Positions 46,253 to 56,800 of a DNA stretch of 64,000 nt are shown piece by piece (positions within the stretch are counted from its first letter, which is position 1; each line of letters begins with the position of its first letter). The notes beneath the pieces are model-generated. The model was not told the DNA's origin. It was given only the letters and a program-made list of their open reading frames with translations, and did no database searches. Both the position numbers and the translations under genes were made by a program. Source of the stretch: Bacteroidia bacterium. GTDB taxonomy: Bacteria; Bacteroidota; Bacteroidia; AKYH767-A; OLB10. Where the stretch lies: NCBI GenBank assembly GCA_037045145.1, contig JBAOIA010000011.1, positions 1,488,001-1,552,000 on the forward strand, given 5' to 3'.

Positions 46253-47542
46253 ATGGGAAATATTGCTGAAATCAGAGCAAGACAAATACTCGACTCAAGA
46301 GGAAATCCTACTGTTGAAGTAGATGTATATACTGACAACGGAGTGGTGGGAAGGGCTGCCGTGCCATCAGGTGCATCAACCGGAGCACACGAGGCCGTTG
46401 AGTTACGTGATAACGATAAGAAGATTTACCTTGGCAAGAGTGTGATGAGAGCGGTAAATAATGTAAATGCCATATTGAATAAAGAACTTCATGGTTATCC
46501 TGTTTTTGATCAGCGCAGTATTGATGCAGCAATGATTCATATTGATGGTTCTCCTAATAAAGCTACAATAGGTGCCAATGCAATATTAGGTGTTTCATTG
46601 GCATGTGCCAGAGCAGCTGCAAGCGAATCGGGCTACCCGCTTTACCGTTATATCGGTGGTGTGAATGCTCGCATATTGCCTGTACCTATGATGAATATCC
46701 TTAATGGAGGATCTCATGCAGATAATAGTATAGACTTTCAGGAATTTATGATAATGCCGGTTGGTGCAGAAAGTTTTTCTGAGTCACTAAGAATGGGTGT
46801 TGAAATATTTCACAATCTGAAGAGTGTTTTAAAAAGCAAGAAGTATTCTACAAACGTTGGTGATGAAGGTGGTTTTGCACCGGACATCAAATCTAACGAA
46901 GAAGCTATATTGACAGTGATAGAAGCAATAGAAAAAGCAGGTTACAAACCAGGTGATGATGTCATGATTGCAATGGATGCTGCTGCTTCTGAATTTTATG
47001 ATGCAGAGAATAAGGTATATCATTTTAAAAAATCAAGTGGAGAAAAACTGACATCATCAGAAATGGTTAGCTATTGGAAGCAGTGGTGTGAGAAGTATCC
47101 GATTGTTAGTATTGAAGATGGACTTGCAGAAGACGATTGGGCAGGATGGAAAGAATTGACCAATGTGTTAGGAGGTAAAGTGCAGTTAGTTGGTGATGAT
47201 TTGTTTGTGACAAATACAGAAAGGCTTGCAAGAGGAATTAAAGAAAGTATTGCCAACTCAATTTTGGTAAAAGTAAATCAGATTGGAACTTTGACGGAAA
47301 CTATCAATGCTGTTGAAATGGCTAAGAACAACAGCTACACATCAGTGATGAGTCATCGTTCAGGTGAAACGGAAGACACAACTATTGCTGATTTGGCAGT
47401 GGCACTAAATACAGGGCAGATAAAAACCGGTTCGGCATCTCGTTCTGACAGGATTGCCAAATACAACCAGCTTCTGAGAATAGAAGAGATGCTGGGCGGA
47501 GCTGCTGAATTTCCCGGGAAAAATTTCCGGAATTTGATATAA
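46253..47542 (+). CDS. eno: Enolase (phosphopyruvate hydratase)
   Basis: A 429-residue glycolytic enzyme converting 2-phosphoglycerate to phosphoenolpyruvate. Visible signatures: the N-terminal AEIRARQILDSRGNPTVEVD with SGASTGAHEA, GGSHADNSIDFQEFMIMP, metal ligands in AMDAAASEFYD and SIEDGLAEDDW, the catalytic Lys in LVKVNQIGTLTE, SHRSGETEDTTIADLAV and KTGSASRSDR. Full length, divergent from the acyltransferase gene. Confidence 0.98.
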   Translation: MGNIAEIRARQILDSRGNPTVEVDVYTDNGVVGRAAVPSGASTGAHEAVELRDNDKKIYLGKSVMRAVNNVNAILNKELHGYPVFDQRSIDAAMIHIDGSPNKATIGANAILGVSLACARAAASESGYPLYRYIGGVNARILPVPMMNILNGGSHADNSIDFQEFMIMPVGAESFSESLRMGVEIFHNLKSVLKSKKYSTNVGDEGGFAPDIKSNEEAILTVIEAIEKAGYKPGDDVMIAMDAAASEFYDAENKVYHFKKSSGEKLTSSEMVSYWKQWCEKYPIVSIEDGLAEDDWAGWKELTNVLGGKVQLVGDDLFVTNTERLARGIKESIANSILVKVNQIGTLTETINAVEMAKNNSYTSVMSHRSGETEDTTIADLAVALNTGQIKTGSASRSDRIAKYNQLLRIEEMLGGAAEFPGKNFRNLI

Positions 47543-47587
47543 TGCAAAAGGGTCTGTATCTTTAGAATCTGAATTAACAACTTGAAA

Positions 47588-47857
47588 ATGGAATTAGAAG
47601 AGTCAGATGGAGAAGTAAAGAAGGAGAGAATCAGGGTAAGGAAACGTATAAGAATAAAGAAGAAGCCTGATCCGAAGAAGAAGATTAAAAAGTATTTGCG
47701 CATTTTTGCATGGATAGTAGTTGTTGCCATTTTTATTACAACATTAATAGTGTTGTTTTCAGAGTCCGACCTTCGTTATGAAAATACCAAGAAGCCTAAG
47801 TCAAGAGTAGAGATAATTCCTTCAACAAAGGAATTCTCTATAAACTTTAATTTGTAA
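47588..47857 (+). CDS. Small single-pass membrane protein (hypothetical)
   Basis: An 89-residue protein: a highly charged N-terminal region (KKERIRVRKRIRIKKKPDPK), one transmembrane helix (IFAWIVVVAIFITTLIVLF) and a short periplasmic tail. It lies between eno and the citrate synthase gene (45 bp and 31 bp), where other Bacteroidota often carry a FtsB/DivIC-like gene, but no coiled coil is visible, so I do not make that assignment. The ATG at 47588 is preferred over a TTG two codons upstream. Confidence 0.6.
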   Translation: MELEESDGEVKKERIRVRKRIRIKKKPDPKKKIKKYLRIFAWIVVVAIFITTLIVLFSESDLRYENTKKPKSRVEIIPSTKEFSINFNL

Positions 47858-47888
47858 CAAACGTTTAAAGAACAGTTATACAACAAGT

Positions 47889-49211
47889 ATGGACAACATA
47901 AAAGAAAAATTCAAAGAGAAAGCCTTGCCAATGGCAGGGACAATTAAAGACATTGTAAAAACCCACGGCAACTTTGTTTTGGGTGAATATACAGTAGAGC
48001 AGGTTTATCAGGGCATGAAGGGAATGATAGGCATGGTAACTGAAACCAGTAAACTTGATGCCAATGAAGGAATTCGTTTCAGAGGATATTCTATTCCTGA
48101 ACTTCGTGAAAAACTCCCGGTTTCTAAAGAAGGTCCGGAGCCATTGCCTGAAGGAATTTTTTACCTCTTGCTCACAGGTGAAATGCCATTATTGAAAGAT
48201 GTTATTGAAGTAAATAATGAGTGGATGAAAAGGGCAACTGTTCCTAAACATGTTTTTGACATGTTGGATATGCTGCCTGATAAGACCCATCCAATGACAC
48301 AATTTTCAATGGCCATTATGGCATTGCAGACAGAGTCTGTTTTTGCACGTAAGTACCGCGAAGGCATGAATAAGAAGGATTATTGGGATCCTATGTACGA
48401 AGATGTAATGAACCTCATTGCACGTTTGCCTCGTATAGCTGCATACATTTATCGCTCTACTTATAAAGAAGGCAAGCACATTGAGCCGGATCCAAAACTT
48501 GACTGGGCAGGAAATTTTGCTCACATGCTAGGATTTGAAGAGCTTGATTTTAGAAAGTTGATGCGTTTGTATCTTACCATACATGCTGATCATGAGGGTG
48601 GAAATGTTTCAGCACATGCCACGCATCTTGTTGGGTCAGCATTGAGTGATCCTTATCTTTCATTGGCGGCAGGTATGAACGGACTTGCAGGCCCGCTACA
48701 TGGATTAGCGGCACAGGAAGTAGCCCGATGGATAATTGAGTTGCGCGATAAATATAATGGCGTTCCATCCCGCGAACAATTAGGTGAGTTTATTAAAACA
48801 ACATTAACAGAAGGAAAAGTTGTTCCCGGATATGGACATGCTGTACTGCGTAAAACCGATCCCCGTTATACAGCACAACAGGATTTTGCTAAGAAATATA
48901 TGGCAGATGATGAACTGTTTAAAATAGTTCAATTACTGTATGATGTTACACCGGAAATCTTAAAAGCTACAGGTAAGATTAAAAACCCATGGCCAAACGT
49001 TGATGCTCACTCAGGAATTTTACTGATGCACTATGGCTTGGTTGAATATGATTTTTATACTGTTTTGTTTGGTGTTTCAAGAGCAATTGGTGTGTTGACT
49101 TCACTTTTATGGGATCGTGCTTTAGGCATGCCTATTGAACGACCAAGTTCTGTAACAACACAATGGATTCAGGAAAAAATTAAATCCGGTGAAGCAGTAA
49201 AGGCAGAATAA
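47889..49211 (+). CDS. gltA: Citrate synthase, mitochondrial/eukaryotic type
   Basis: A 440-residue enzyme condensing oxaloacetate and acetyl-CoA. Its sequence follows the mitochondrial subfamily closely: DHEGGNVSAHATHLVGSALS, NGLAGPLHGLAAQEV, VVPGYGHAVLRKTDPRYTAQ and PWPNVDAHSG. The catalytic His, His and Asp map to PLHG, GYGHA and VDAHSG. It lacks the NADH-regulated features of the hexameric E. coli enzyme. The subfamily is known in some bacteria, including certain Bacteroidota and Geobacteraceae. It lies in a same-strand run after eno. Confidence 0.95.
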   Translation: MDNIKEKFKEKALPMAGTIKDIVKTHGNFVLGEYTVEQVYQGMKGMIGMVTETSKLDANEGIRFRGYSIPELREKLPVSKEGPEPLPEGIFYLLLTGEMPLLKDVIEVNNEWMKRATVPKHVFDMLDMLPDKTHPMTQFSMAIMALQTESVFARKYREGMNKKDYWDPMYEDVMNLIARLPRIAAYIYRSTYKEGKHIEPDPKLDWAGNFAHMLGFEELDFRKLMRLYLTIHADHEGGNVSAHATHLVGSALSDPYLSLAAGMNGLAGPLHGLAAQEVARWIIELRDKYNGVPSREQLGEFIKTTLTEGKVVPGYGHAVLRKTDPRYTAQQDFAKKYMADDELFKIVQLLYDVTPEILKATGKIKNPWPNVDAHSGILLMHYGLVEYDFYTVLFGVSRAIGVLTSLLWDRALGMPIERPSSVTTQWIQEKIKSGEAVKAE

Positions 49212-49239
49212 TTACTGTCAATTACAGTGTAAGCATTAC

Positions 49240-51045
49240 TCAGTTATTTTTGCTGGCAATAAAATTGTTTATTGCCAATATATCAATTTCTGTTTCAAGA
49301 AAACATTTACATGCATCTTCGGGGCTGCAAACTATAGGTTGTCCTCTTAGATTGAAACTGGTATTAATGAGTATTCCTTTACCGGTTAACTTTTTAAACT
49401 CTGTAAGAAGTTTAAAAAATAAAGCATCATCAGTTTCTCTCACCACCTGAATTCTTGAACTGTAATCAACATGTGTTACACCCTGAATTTCGCTTCTGGT
49501 TTTTTCAAACTGTTCTACTAATTCTGTTTCTTCGGAAGCTAATTTATTGCCAATCTGTTTATTTTTTTTAAGAATATCAGTCATGGACATAAAACTGTTT
49601 TCATTACCACCCTCAAAAAATTCAGAATAATCTTCAAAAAGCATTGCCGGTGCAAATGGTCTGAAGGTTTCACGTTTTTTAATTTTTTGATTTAATATTT
49701 GTTGAATTTGTGGTGATGAAGGGTTTGCAAGAATACTCCTTGATCCAAGTGCACGCGGCCCAAATTCAGCTCGCCCTTGAAACCACCCTACAATTTTACC
49801 ATTGGAAATATGTGTGGCAATGTATTTTAATAGCTCTTCTTCTTTATATTGTATAAAGTGTAAGTTGTATTTTGTTAAAGTTTGTGCAATGGTTTGATTG
49901 TCATAATCAGGACCCAGGCGGCATCCTTGCATACTATCTTTTTGAGGAACTATGATGCGTTTGTTACATAAAAATATATGCTCTATTGCAAGTGCTGCAC
50001 CAATAGCACCGCCAGCATCACCGGAAGCCGGCTGAACATAAATGTTTTTAAAAATATTTTGTTTGTTGAGTTTGCCAACTGCAACACAATTTAATGCTAC
50101 ACCTCCAGCCAAACATAAATTATCAGCGTTTGTAATTCGTTTAGCTTCATTTGCTAAATTTAAAATCACCTCTTCAGTAATAGTTTGAATTACCAAAGCT
50201 AAATTACAGTGATTTGAATTTATTTCTGATTCGGCTATACGAGGTTTTATTTCAAAAAGCTCTGTCCAAAGGTTTTCGTTTATCATATTTAACCCTGTCA
50301 GATAATTAAAGTACCTCATGTTCAGAAGTACAGATCCGTCTGGCTTCAGCTCAATTAATTCGCTTATTTTACTCTTATAAAATTTAAATTGAGAGCTATT
50401 CTTATTGCCATAAGGTGCCAAGCCCATTACTTTGTATTCGCCTGAATTGACTTTAAACCCAAGGAACTGCGTAAATGCACTATATAATAATCCTATCGAG
50501 TGTGGAAAATTGAGTTCTTTTATTGTGGTAATGGAATTTTGGGTGCCGGACATGATAGCAGTAGTACACCATTCGCCAACACCATCAGCAGTTATTATAG
50601 CTGATTCCGAAAAAGGTGAAGTAAAAAACGCACTTGCAGCATGAGACAGGTGATGCTCACAGAAAAGAATTTCTTTTGCTGAAAAATTCTCGTCAATAAA
50701 TTTTAAGCTTTCTCTGATTTTATTTTTTATCAAAACTTTTTCTTTTACCCATATAGGGGCGGCTACAACAAATTGCTGAAAACCTTTAGGTGCTGTTTCA
50801 AGAAATGTTTCCAATAACCGTTCTAACTTCAGAAATGGTTTTTCATAATAAACAATATGATCAATTTGATTTAACTTTAAACCGGAGTATTGCAAACAAA
50901 ATTTTATGGCGTTTACAGGAAAGTTTGCATCATTTTTTATTCTTGAAAAACGTTCTTCCTGTACTGCAGCTACTATTTTTCCGTCAATAACAACAGTTGC
51001 TGCTGCGTCATGGTAAAATGCGGAAATGCCTAGTACGTTGGCCAT
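49240..51045 (-). CDS. Carbamoyltransferase (NodU/CmcH/TobZ family)
   Basis: A 601-residue protein with an N-terminal Kae1-like domain (GISAFYHDAAATVVIDG, FCEHHLSHAASAFF with HxxxH metal ligands, ADGVGEW, GEYKVMGLAPYG, LAGGVALNCVA) and a C-terminal YrdC-like domain (FQGRAEFGPRALGSRSIL, PFAPAML, NTSFNLRGQPIVCSP). The family transfers carbamoyl from carbamoyl phosphate, via carbamoyl-AMP, to hydroxyls of antibiotics, Nod factors or surface glycans. It starts 33 bp after the OmpA/PD40 gene, same strand, so it may belong to the SprB-PorP-OmpA operon and modify a surface glycan. The acceptor is unknown. Confidence 0.93.
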   Translation of the reverse strand: MANVLGISAFYHDAAATVVIDGKIVAAVQEERFSRIKNDANFPVNAIKFCLQYSGLKLNQIDHIVYYEKPFLKLERLLETFLETAPKGFQQFVVAAPIWVKEKVLIKNKIRESLKFIDENFSAKEILFCEHHLSHAASAFFTSPFSESAIITADGVGEWCTTAIMSGTQNSITTIKELNFPHSIGLLYSAFTQFLGFKVNSGEYKVMGLAPYGNKNSSQFKFYKSKISELIELKPDGSVLLNMRYFNYLTGLNMINENLWTELFEIKPRIAESEINSNHCNLALVIQTITEEVILNLANEAKRITNADNLCLAGGVALNCVAVGKLNKQNIFKNIYVQPASGDAGGAIGAALAIEHIFLCNKRIIVPQKDSMQGCRLGPDYDNQTIAQTLTKYNLHFIQYKEEELLKYIATHISNGKIVGWFQGRAEFGPRALGSRSILANPSSPQIQQILNQKIKKRETFRPFAPAMLFEDYSEFFEGGNENSFMSMTDILKKNKQIGNKLASEETELVEQFEKTRSEIQGVTHVDYSSRIQVVRETDDALFFKLLTEFKKLTGKGILINTSFNLRGQPIVCSPEDACKCFLETEIDILAINNFIASKNN

Positions 51046-51078
51046 CTTTAAAGAAAAATGTATTCTGATTATTAAGCC

Positions 51079-52959
51079 TTACTTCTGGTAAGGGCTGTAT
51101 TTGATTTCAGTTCTAATATTAATCTGATGGTCTTCTTCAAGACATAACACTCCTCTTACACAATTGTTAAGTAAGCGTTGTGATCCATACCCAACAGAAA
51201 TAATTCTATCTTTTGAAATACCTTTGCCTATTAAATAGGCAGTAGCTTTATCTGCTCTTGCCTGTGATATTATCAGATTATCACGTTCTGCACCCCGAGA
51301 GTCGGTATGGCAGCTTAATTCTATTTTTATATTTTTATTCTCAAGTAAAATGTTGAACAGTTTATTTAATTCTGTTTTAGTTGCCGGTGTTAAATCTGAT
51401 TTTCCTTTTTCAAATGCAATTCCTCTCCATATAACAGGTTTATTGAAAATTACTTTTTCTAGCGTTAAATCATTATTCAATGTGGCTGATTTTCTGAAGC
51501 CAAATGTAGAAATCATCCCAGAAGCTGTAAAATAATTTTTATCCTCTGCACGAAGTGTGTATTCTTTATTGGTTTTTAGTTGTGCTGAAAAATTACCTTC
51601 GTTATCTGCTATTAAAGTAGTATCAAATCCTGAAGTAGTCAGCTTTAGATTATAATTTTTTAAAGGTTTGCTTGTTGTCTTGTCAATCAATTTACCTTTT
51701 AATGTTAAAATTGGTGGATTTCTTTTAAATGAAAAAATATTGTCCTTTCCGAGCTGACGATTACTGCTGAAGTAACCACTTAACTCATCCATGTCGCAAA
51801 TAAATCCAAAATCATCTCTGGGACTATTAATAGGAAAACCTAAGTTTTCAGGTACTGTCCATCCGTTAGAAGTTAATTCGGTTCGATAAATGTCCAAACC
51901 TCCAACACCAATCATGCCATTGCTTGAAAAGTAGAGTATTGAATCAGTAAGTAAGAAAGGGAACATTTCATTGCCACTTGTATTAATTACTTTTCCAAGA
52001 CTAACAGGCTTACTCCACGTATTGTTAATCCATTCTACCCGATAAATATCCGTACCACCATAGCCCCATGGCATATCAGAAACAAAAACCATTGAGTTAC
52101 CACTCGGTGATATAGAAGGATGTCCTACACTGTAATTGTTGTTGTTGAAATTAACCGGCCCTGAAATATTCCATTCACCATCTTTGGTGGTAGCTTCAAA
52201 AATTTCAAGTACATTTTCACTTTGTTGATTGGTCACAATTTTTTTACCTTCATTAGCATTGCGTGTCACGAAGGCTTTTGTGAATTTGTTGTTGAAAGAG
52301 CATGGGCCTTCATTAAAAATAGAATTAATTGTGCCTCGTAATGGAACCGGGTCCATCCAATGCCCTAATTCAGTTTGTTGTGCATAAAATAAGTTGTAAT
52401 TATCAATAACAGGATTCGTTTTATAATTTTTTGGATCAGTGTTTCTGTTGCTAACATAAACAATTCCGGAATGGAATAATTCAGGGGAGAAATTACTCTC
52501 ATCAATTCCGTTAAATGGTAGTCGTCTGACATCAAAGAGTAAAGAGTCTTTATAAAGCATTTCTATTGAATCGCAAGATGCTAATAGGTTTAATGCCCTG
52601 CTATCGGCACGATTTAGAACTAGAAATTTGTTTAACCATTTTCTTGCCTCAACATATTTGCCATTTTGCATTAGTGCTTCAGCGTAATAAAACTGATAAA
52701 TCGGGTCGGTATTAGATGTTACTATCTTAGAATAAATCTGTTCAGATAGTGCATAGTTCTTTACATTACGATAACAATCTGCAAGTTTAATAAGGATATC
52801 TAAATTAAATTTTTTGTTAGTAACTTCCTGATAATACGGAATAGCTTTGTCATATAAGTTCTGCTCATAATAGGTGTCAGCTGTTCTTTGTTTGACAGAT
52901 AAACAGGATGTGAAAAATAAAATAACAAACAATAAAAAAATGTTGCGTTTTCTATTCAT
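51079..52959 (-). CDS. OmpA family lipoprotein with TPR and PD40 propeller
   Basis: A 626-residue lipoprotein (lipobox FFTSC). The order is TPR-like repeats (~20-130: YYEQNLYDKAIPYYQEV), a PD40/WD40-like beta-propeller (~150-410: GHPSISPSGNSMVFVSDMPW, LYFSSNGMIGVGGLDIYRTE), a carboxypeptidase-regulatory-like domain (~415-490) and an OmpA C-terminal peptidoglycan-binding domain (LSCHTDSRGAERDNL, VGYGSQRLLNNC). It follows porP by 2 bp. OmpA/PD40 proteins are the usual third partner of CHU_C adhesin and PorP/SprF genes, probably linking the assembly to the cell wall. Confidence 0.92.
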   Translation of the reverse strand: MNRKRNIFLLFVILFFTSCLSVKQRTADTYYEQNLYDKAIPYYQEVTNKKFNLDILIKLADCYRNVKNYALSEQIYSKIVTSNTDPIYQFYYAEALMQNGKYVEARKWLNKFLVLNRADSRALNLLASCDSIEMLYKDSLLFDVRRLPFNGIDESNFSPELFHSGIVYVSNRNTDPKNYKTNPVIDNYNLFYAQQTELGHWMDPVPLRGTINSIFNEGPCSFNNKFTKAFVTRNANEGKKIVTNQQSENVLEIFEATTKDGEWNISGPVNFNNNNYSVGHPSISPSGNSMVFVSDMPWGYGGTDIYRVEWINNTWSKPVSLGKVINTSGNEMFPFLLTDSILYFSSNGMIGVGGLDIYRTELTSNGWTVPENLGFPINSPRDDFGFICDMDELSGYFSSNRQLGKDNIFSFKRNPPILTLKGKLIDKTTSKPLKNYNLKLTTSGFDTTLIADNEGNFSAQLKTNKEYTLRAEDKNYFTASGMISTFGFRKSATLNNDLTLEKVIFNKPVIWRGIAFEKGKSDLTPATKTELNKLFNILLENKNIKIELSCHTDSRGAERDNLIISQARADKATAYLIGKGISKDRIISVGYGSQRLLNNCVRGVLCLEEDHQINIRTEIKYSPYQK

Positions 52960-52961
52960 AA

Positions 52962-53237
52962 TTAAAAATAACGCGGAGTTTTTATTTTAGGTACATTATA
53001 ACCAAAATCGTATCCAAGCATAAATTCATGCGATCCTGCTGAATGGTTTCTGAGTAGGGTAAGCGAATAGTCAAATGAATAACCAATTCGCAATTTTTTA
53101 GATAGCTGATATTCACCAATGACTGCAAGTGCGTCATTGGAACGGTATGAAGCCCCGATCCAAATGATATTATTCAAAAGCAGATTTGCATTAATGTCAA
53201 ATTGCAATGGTGCACCATCAACATATTTAACTAAAAG
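52962..53237 (-). CDS. PorP/SprF family protein, C-terminal part (frame-shifted gene)
   Basis: The last ~91 residues of the PorP/SprF protein, read from ~53237: LLVKYVDGAPLQFDINANLL, then GASYRSNDALAVIGEYQL and the barrel end RIGYSFDYSL...HEFMLGYDFGYN. It continues the 53883-53227 frame directly after a one-base shift. A TTG at 53207 is not a credible independent start. It ends 2 bp before the OmpA-family gene. Confidence 0.85.
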   Translation of the reverse strand, partial: LLVKYVDGAPLQFDINANLLLNNIIWIGASYRSNDALAVIGEYQLSKKLRIGYSFDYSLTLLRNHSAGSHEFMLGYDFGYNVPKIKTPRYF

Positions 53238-53883
53238 AAGAAGGTTTTAATTTTACCTGCTCACTTAATGAAAAAACATATCCTGTTGTCAGAAAATAAT
53301 GCCTTCTGATATGATGAACATCGGTCATCTCAACTGACAATGTTTTAAGTGGATCATAACTTAAAAGTAGCGGTGCTGAAATACCTGCATAAAATAAATC
53401 AGTATGATAATATAAACCAGCTCCAAAATTAGGAAGTACGTTGTTTATGGTGTTCTTTTCGTAAACCGGGTCATTGTTGTCGTTATAAACCAGATCTGAT
53501 AGCGTAGATTTCAAATAACTTAAACCTGCCTGAAGACCGAATGCAAGTTTTGACTCTCCATATTCAATAGTATAAGAATAACTTCCGAAGAGTTCTGTGC
53601 GATTTATAATACCTGCATGATCATTACTTATGTATAATCCTAAGCCAACATTTTTATCTTCCAACGCACCATGGATACTGGCAGTTTCTGTTGTAGGTGA
53701 TCCTTTAAATCCAGCCCATTGTTTTCTCACCATCATTGTTGCACTTGTGAATGGTTTACTTCCTGCATAAGCCGGATTTATCAATAATGTATTAAACATG
53801 TATTGTGTTGTCATTGGTGCTTGCTGTGCAAATAAACCTTTAGACAAAATGAACAGAATTAAAATAAAAAATAATTTTTTCAT
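53227..53883 (-). CDS. PorP/SprF family T9SS outer-membrane protein, N-terminal part (frame-shifted gene)
   Basis: A signal peptide (MKKLFFILILFILSKGLFAQ) and the family hallmark QYMFNTLLINPAYAGSKP, followed by beta-barrel strands (RKQWAGFKGSPTTETASIHG). The frame is normal to VKLKPS, then an extra base (~53238-53245) leads to a stop at 53227. Joined with 53237-52962 it gives ~306 residues, a normal length. SprF-type proteins are needed for surface delivery of their SprB-type adhesin, whose gene ends 4 bp upstream. Confidence 0.88.
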   Translation of the reverse strand: MKKLFFILILFILSKGLFAQQAPMTTQYMFNTLLINPAYAGSKPFTSATMMVRKQWAGFKGSPTTETASIHGALEDKNVGLGLYISNDHAGIINRTELFGSYSYTIEYGESKLAFGLQAGLSYLKSTLSDLVYNDNNDPVYEKNTINNVLPNFGAGLYYHTDLFYAGISAPLLLSYDPLKTLSVEMTDVHHIRRHYFLTTGYVFSLSEQVKLKPSSFS

Positions 53884-53887
53884 AGGC

Positions 53888-56800
53888 TTATCTTCTTAAA
53901 TCAATATATGTTTTTAAGACTAAGTTTCTGGCAGGTATTCGTAAGATGGCATAATAAGTGCCATCCGGTAAAATTTGTTTATTGTTAGTTTTGCCATCCC
54001 AGTTGTTGTTGTAGTTCTTCTTTTCATAAACTAAGTTTCCCCATCTGTTAAAAATGGTCAACGTGTTGTCAATATTGTCTAATCCTCTGATAACATAATA
54101 ATCGTTATATCCATCTTCATTGGGTGTGAAACCTGTAGGCATTACAACATCGGTATAACATTCTTCAGGAGACAGTATAGCTATCTTAACTGTATCGGAT
54201 GCAGTACATGAACCATTTGTTATTGTCCAAACAAAAATATTTTTACCGGGACTTAAATTTTCAACCTTGGTTGCTGGAGATGATGGGTTCTCAATTGTGC
54301 TATTTCCGGTTATACTTTGCCATACCCCAGCGCCTGAAGGTGGTGGTACTGCTGCCAGAAAAACAAAATTGTCACAAACATTTTGATCAATGCCGCCATC
54401 AGCAACAATTTTTTCTTTTTTGTTAATGACATATAAGGCAGTGTCTGAACAGAAATTATCATAGACTACCCAGCCAAAAACATTTACGCCATTTGCAATT
54501 GCTGTTATCTGAGTAGTGATAGAATCCGGATTAACAATTAGCCCGCTTCCGCTACGAATTGTCCATTTTCCAAAACCATAGGATGGAATATTTCCTGTAA
54601 GTACAATAGTGTCAGTACCACAAATTGATTGCGTAAAATCAGTACCTGCATTTAAAGCAGGGGGCTCAGTCAAGAGAAATGATTTTGTTGCAGAGCATCC
54701 CAAAGAGTCTGTTACCGTAACAGTATAAGGTCCGGCAGTAAGGCTTGTTACAGTTGCTCCTGAAGCGCCACTGATTGACCACTGATAGTTGTAAGTAGCT
54801 ATTGAATTAAATGGAACACCACCATTAGCAATTACCTGAATTTCTCCATCAGCAAGTGTGTTGCAGGTAATATTGTAAATACCATTTTTGTTTGGAATTA
54901 TTTCACTGATTGTAATTGCTGTAGGTTCAGTAATTATAAAGTTTCTTACCGATATACAATTGTTTGAATCCTGAGCAGTAAATGTATAGTTGCCGGGCCC
55001 AAGATTATTTCTTGTTAAAGATGTAGGGCCGTCAGACCATGAATAGGTTATAGGCTGTGCTGCACCGGTTACATTTAAAATTATAAAACCATCATTGCTT
55101 CCAAAACAACTTACATTAGCAGAATCTATTACTGATATGACAGGGCCTTGTATGTTACTTATGGTTGCAATAACAAAAACTTCACAGCCATTACTGTCTT
55201 TTACAAAAATGGAATCTGATCCTGCTGCAAGATTTATAAATGTGTTTGTTGCAGAATAAGTTCCACTATTAAGTTTGTACTGATAAGTGCCACTACCACC
55301 CGTAGCATTAACAACAATCTGTGCGTTGTTATTTCCACAGCTGGCATTTGTTATTGTAAGTGTTGGTGTTATCAAAGAATTCAGGTGAGTGATATTTGCA
55401 ATGCTTTGTGCTGAACAACCATTTACATCTGTTACAATACATGTATATGTTCCGGCTTTTAAATTAATTGCAGTTGCATTTGTTTGAACGGGGAATGTGC
55501 CAATCCATTGAATATTTATTGGAAGTGCTCCTCCTGAAAAGTTGACTGTTGCACTACCACTGCTGTCACCAAAACAAATAATGTCAGTAGTTTGTATTCC
55601 TGAAATCTGTGGGCCGTTGGTAGATAGCATACTGAATGTAGTATCTCTACTGCATCCGGCATTGTCAGTAATTGTTAAGGTCATTATAGTGCCTGCCGCA
55701 GCTTGAGTAGATGTTGAAGTGCTGCCATCTGACCATAAAAGATTTAATGGAGATACTCCTCCTGAAGGTGATGTAATGGCAATGGCCGGAGTTCCTCCAT
55801 TACATGGACCTGCAATTAATGATAGTCCGAATTGGATTTGCGGATTTTCTGTTAGCGTTTGTGTGATTATTGTACTGCACTGCGCAGAGTCCGTTACCGT
55901 TAGAGTGTAAATTCCTGCAGAAAGATTACTGATATTTGCAGTGGTTGATCCATTATTCCAAAGGTAATTGTAAGGTTGATTTCCTCCTGTTACACTTGTA
56001 TTAATAAATCCATTTGCACCTCCAAAGCAATTGATGTTTTGAACACTTGAAATATTAACAACAGGAGCAGATAATGCATTGATTATTCCGGAGTTTGTTG
56101 CTGTACATCCATTATTATCTGTAATGGTTACTGTAATAATTTGACTCGACAGACCATTGATAGTTTGAGATGTAGCGTTATTTGACCATAAATAGGTGTA
56201 AGGTTGAACTCCCCCGGTTTGAGTTGCCGTTGCACTACCCGTAGGGGAAGTACATCCAGCTGGTGATGTTGTAACTTGTGCTATCAAGGTATCCGGTTGG
56301 AAAACCTGAATATCAGGCATGGTATAGCTACATCCGCTTCCATCAGTAACTGTAACATCATAGGAACCTGCCGGAATGTTATTCAGGTTCTGAGTTTGTG
56401 TATTATTGTATGACCATTGGTAAGTATAATTTCCATCACCTCCTGATGGAGTAATAATAATGCTTCCATTACTTAATCCAAAGCAAGTGACATTATTTAA
56501 TGTTGTAAGTTGTACAAATGTGGCAGGTGTACGTTGTATAGTAAATGTATCTGTCTTGATACAACCTAAAGCATCTGTTATCGTAACTGTATAAAAGTTG
56601 TTGGCTAAAGTGTCAACGTGCGTTATACCTGTAACACCATTACTCCAGTTGTAAATGTATGGGGTAGCACCTCCTGTAACACTAATCTGTGCCATGCCGT
56701 TATTTAAATTGCAGGAGGCATTGCTGAGTGTATGCGTAATTGTTATTAACGGTGTGTTTTGAAGACTGTCCGTTCCATTTACAGTACAACCATTAACATC

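Noticed and set aside
49205..49240. Bidirectional terminator between citrate synthase and carbamoyltransferase genes
   Set aside because: The TTACTGT/ACAGTGTAA inverted repeat is short, bulged and lacks a clean T tract.
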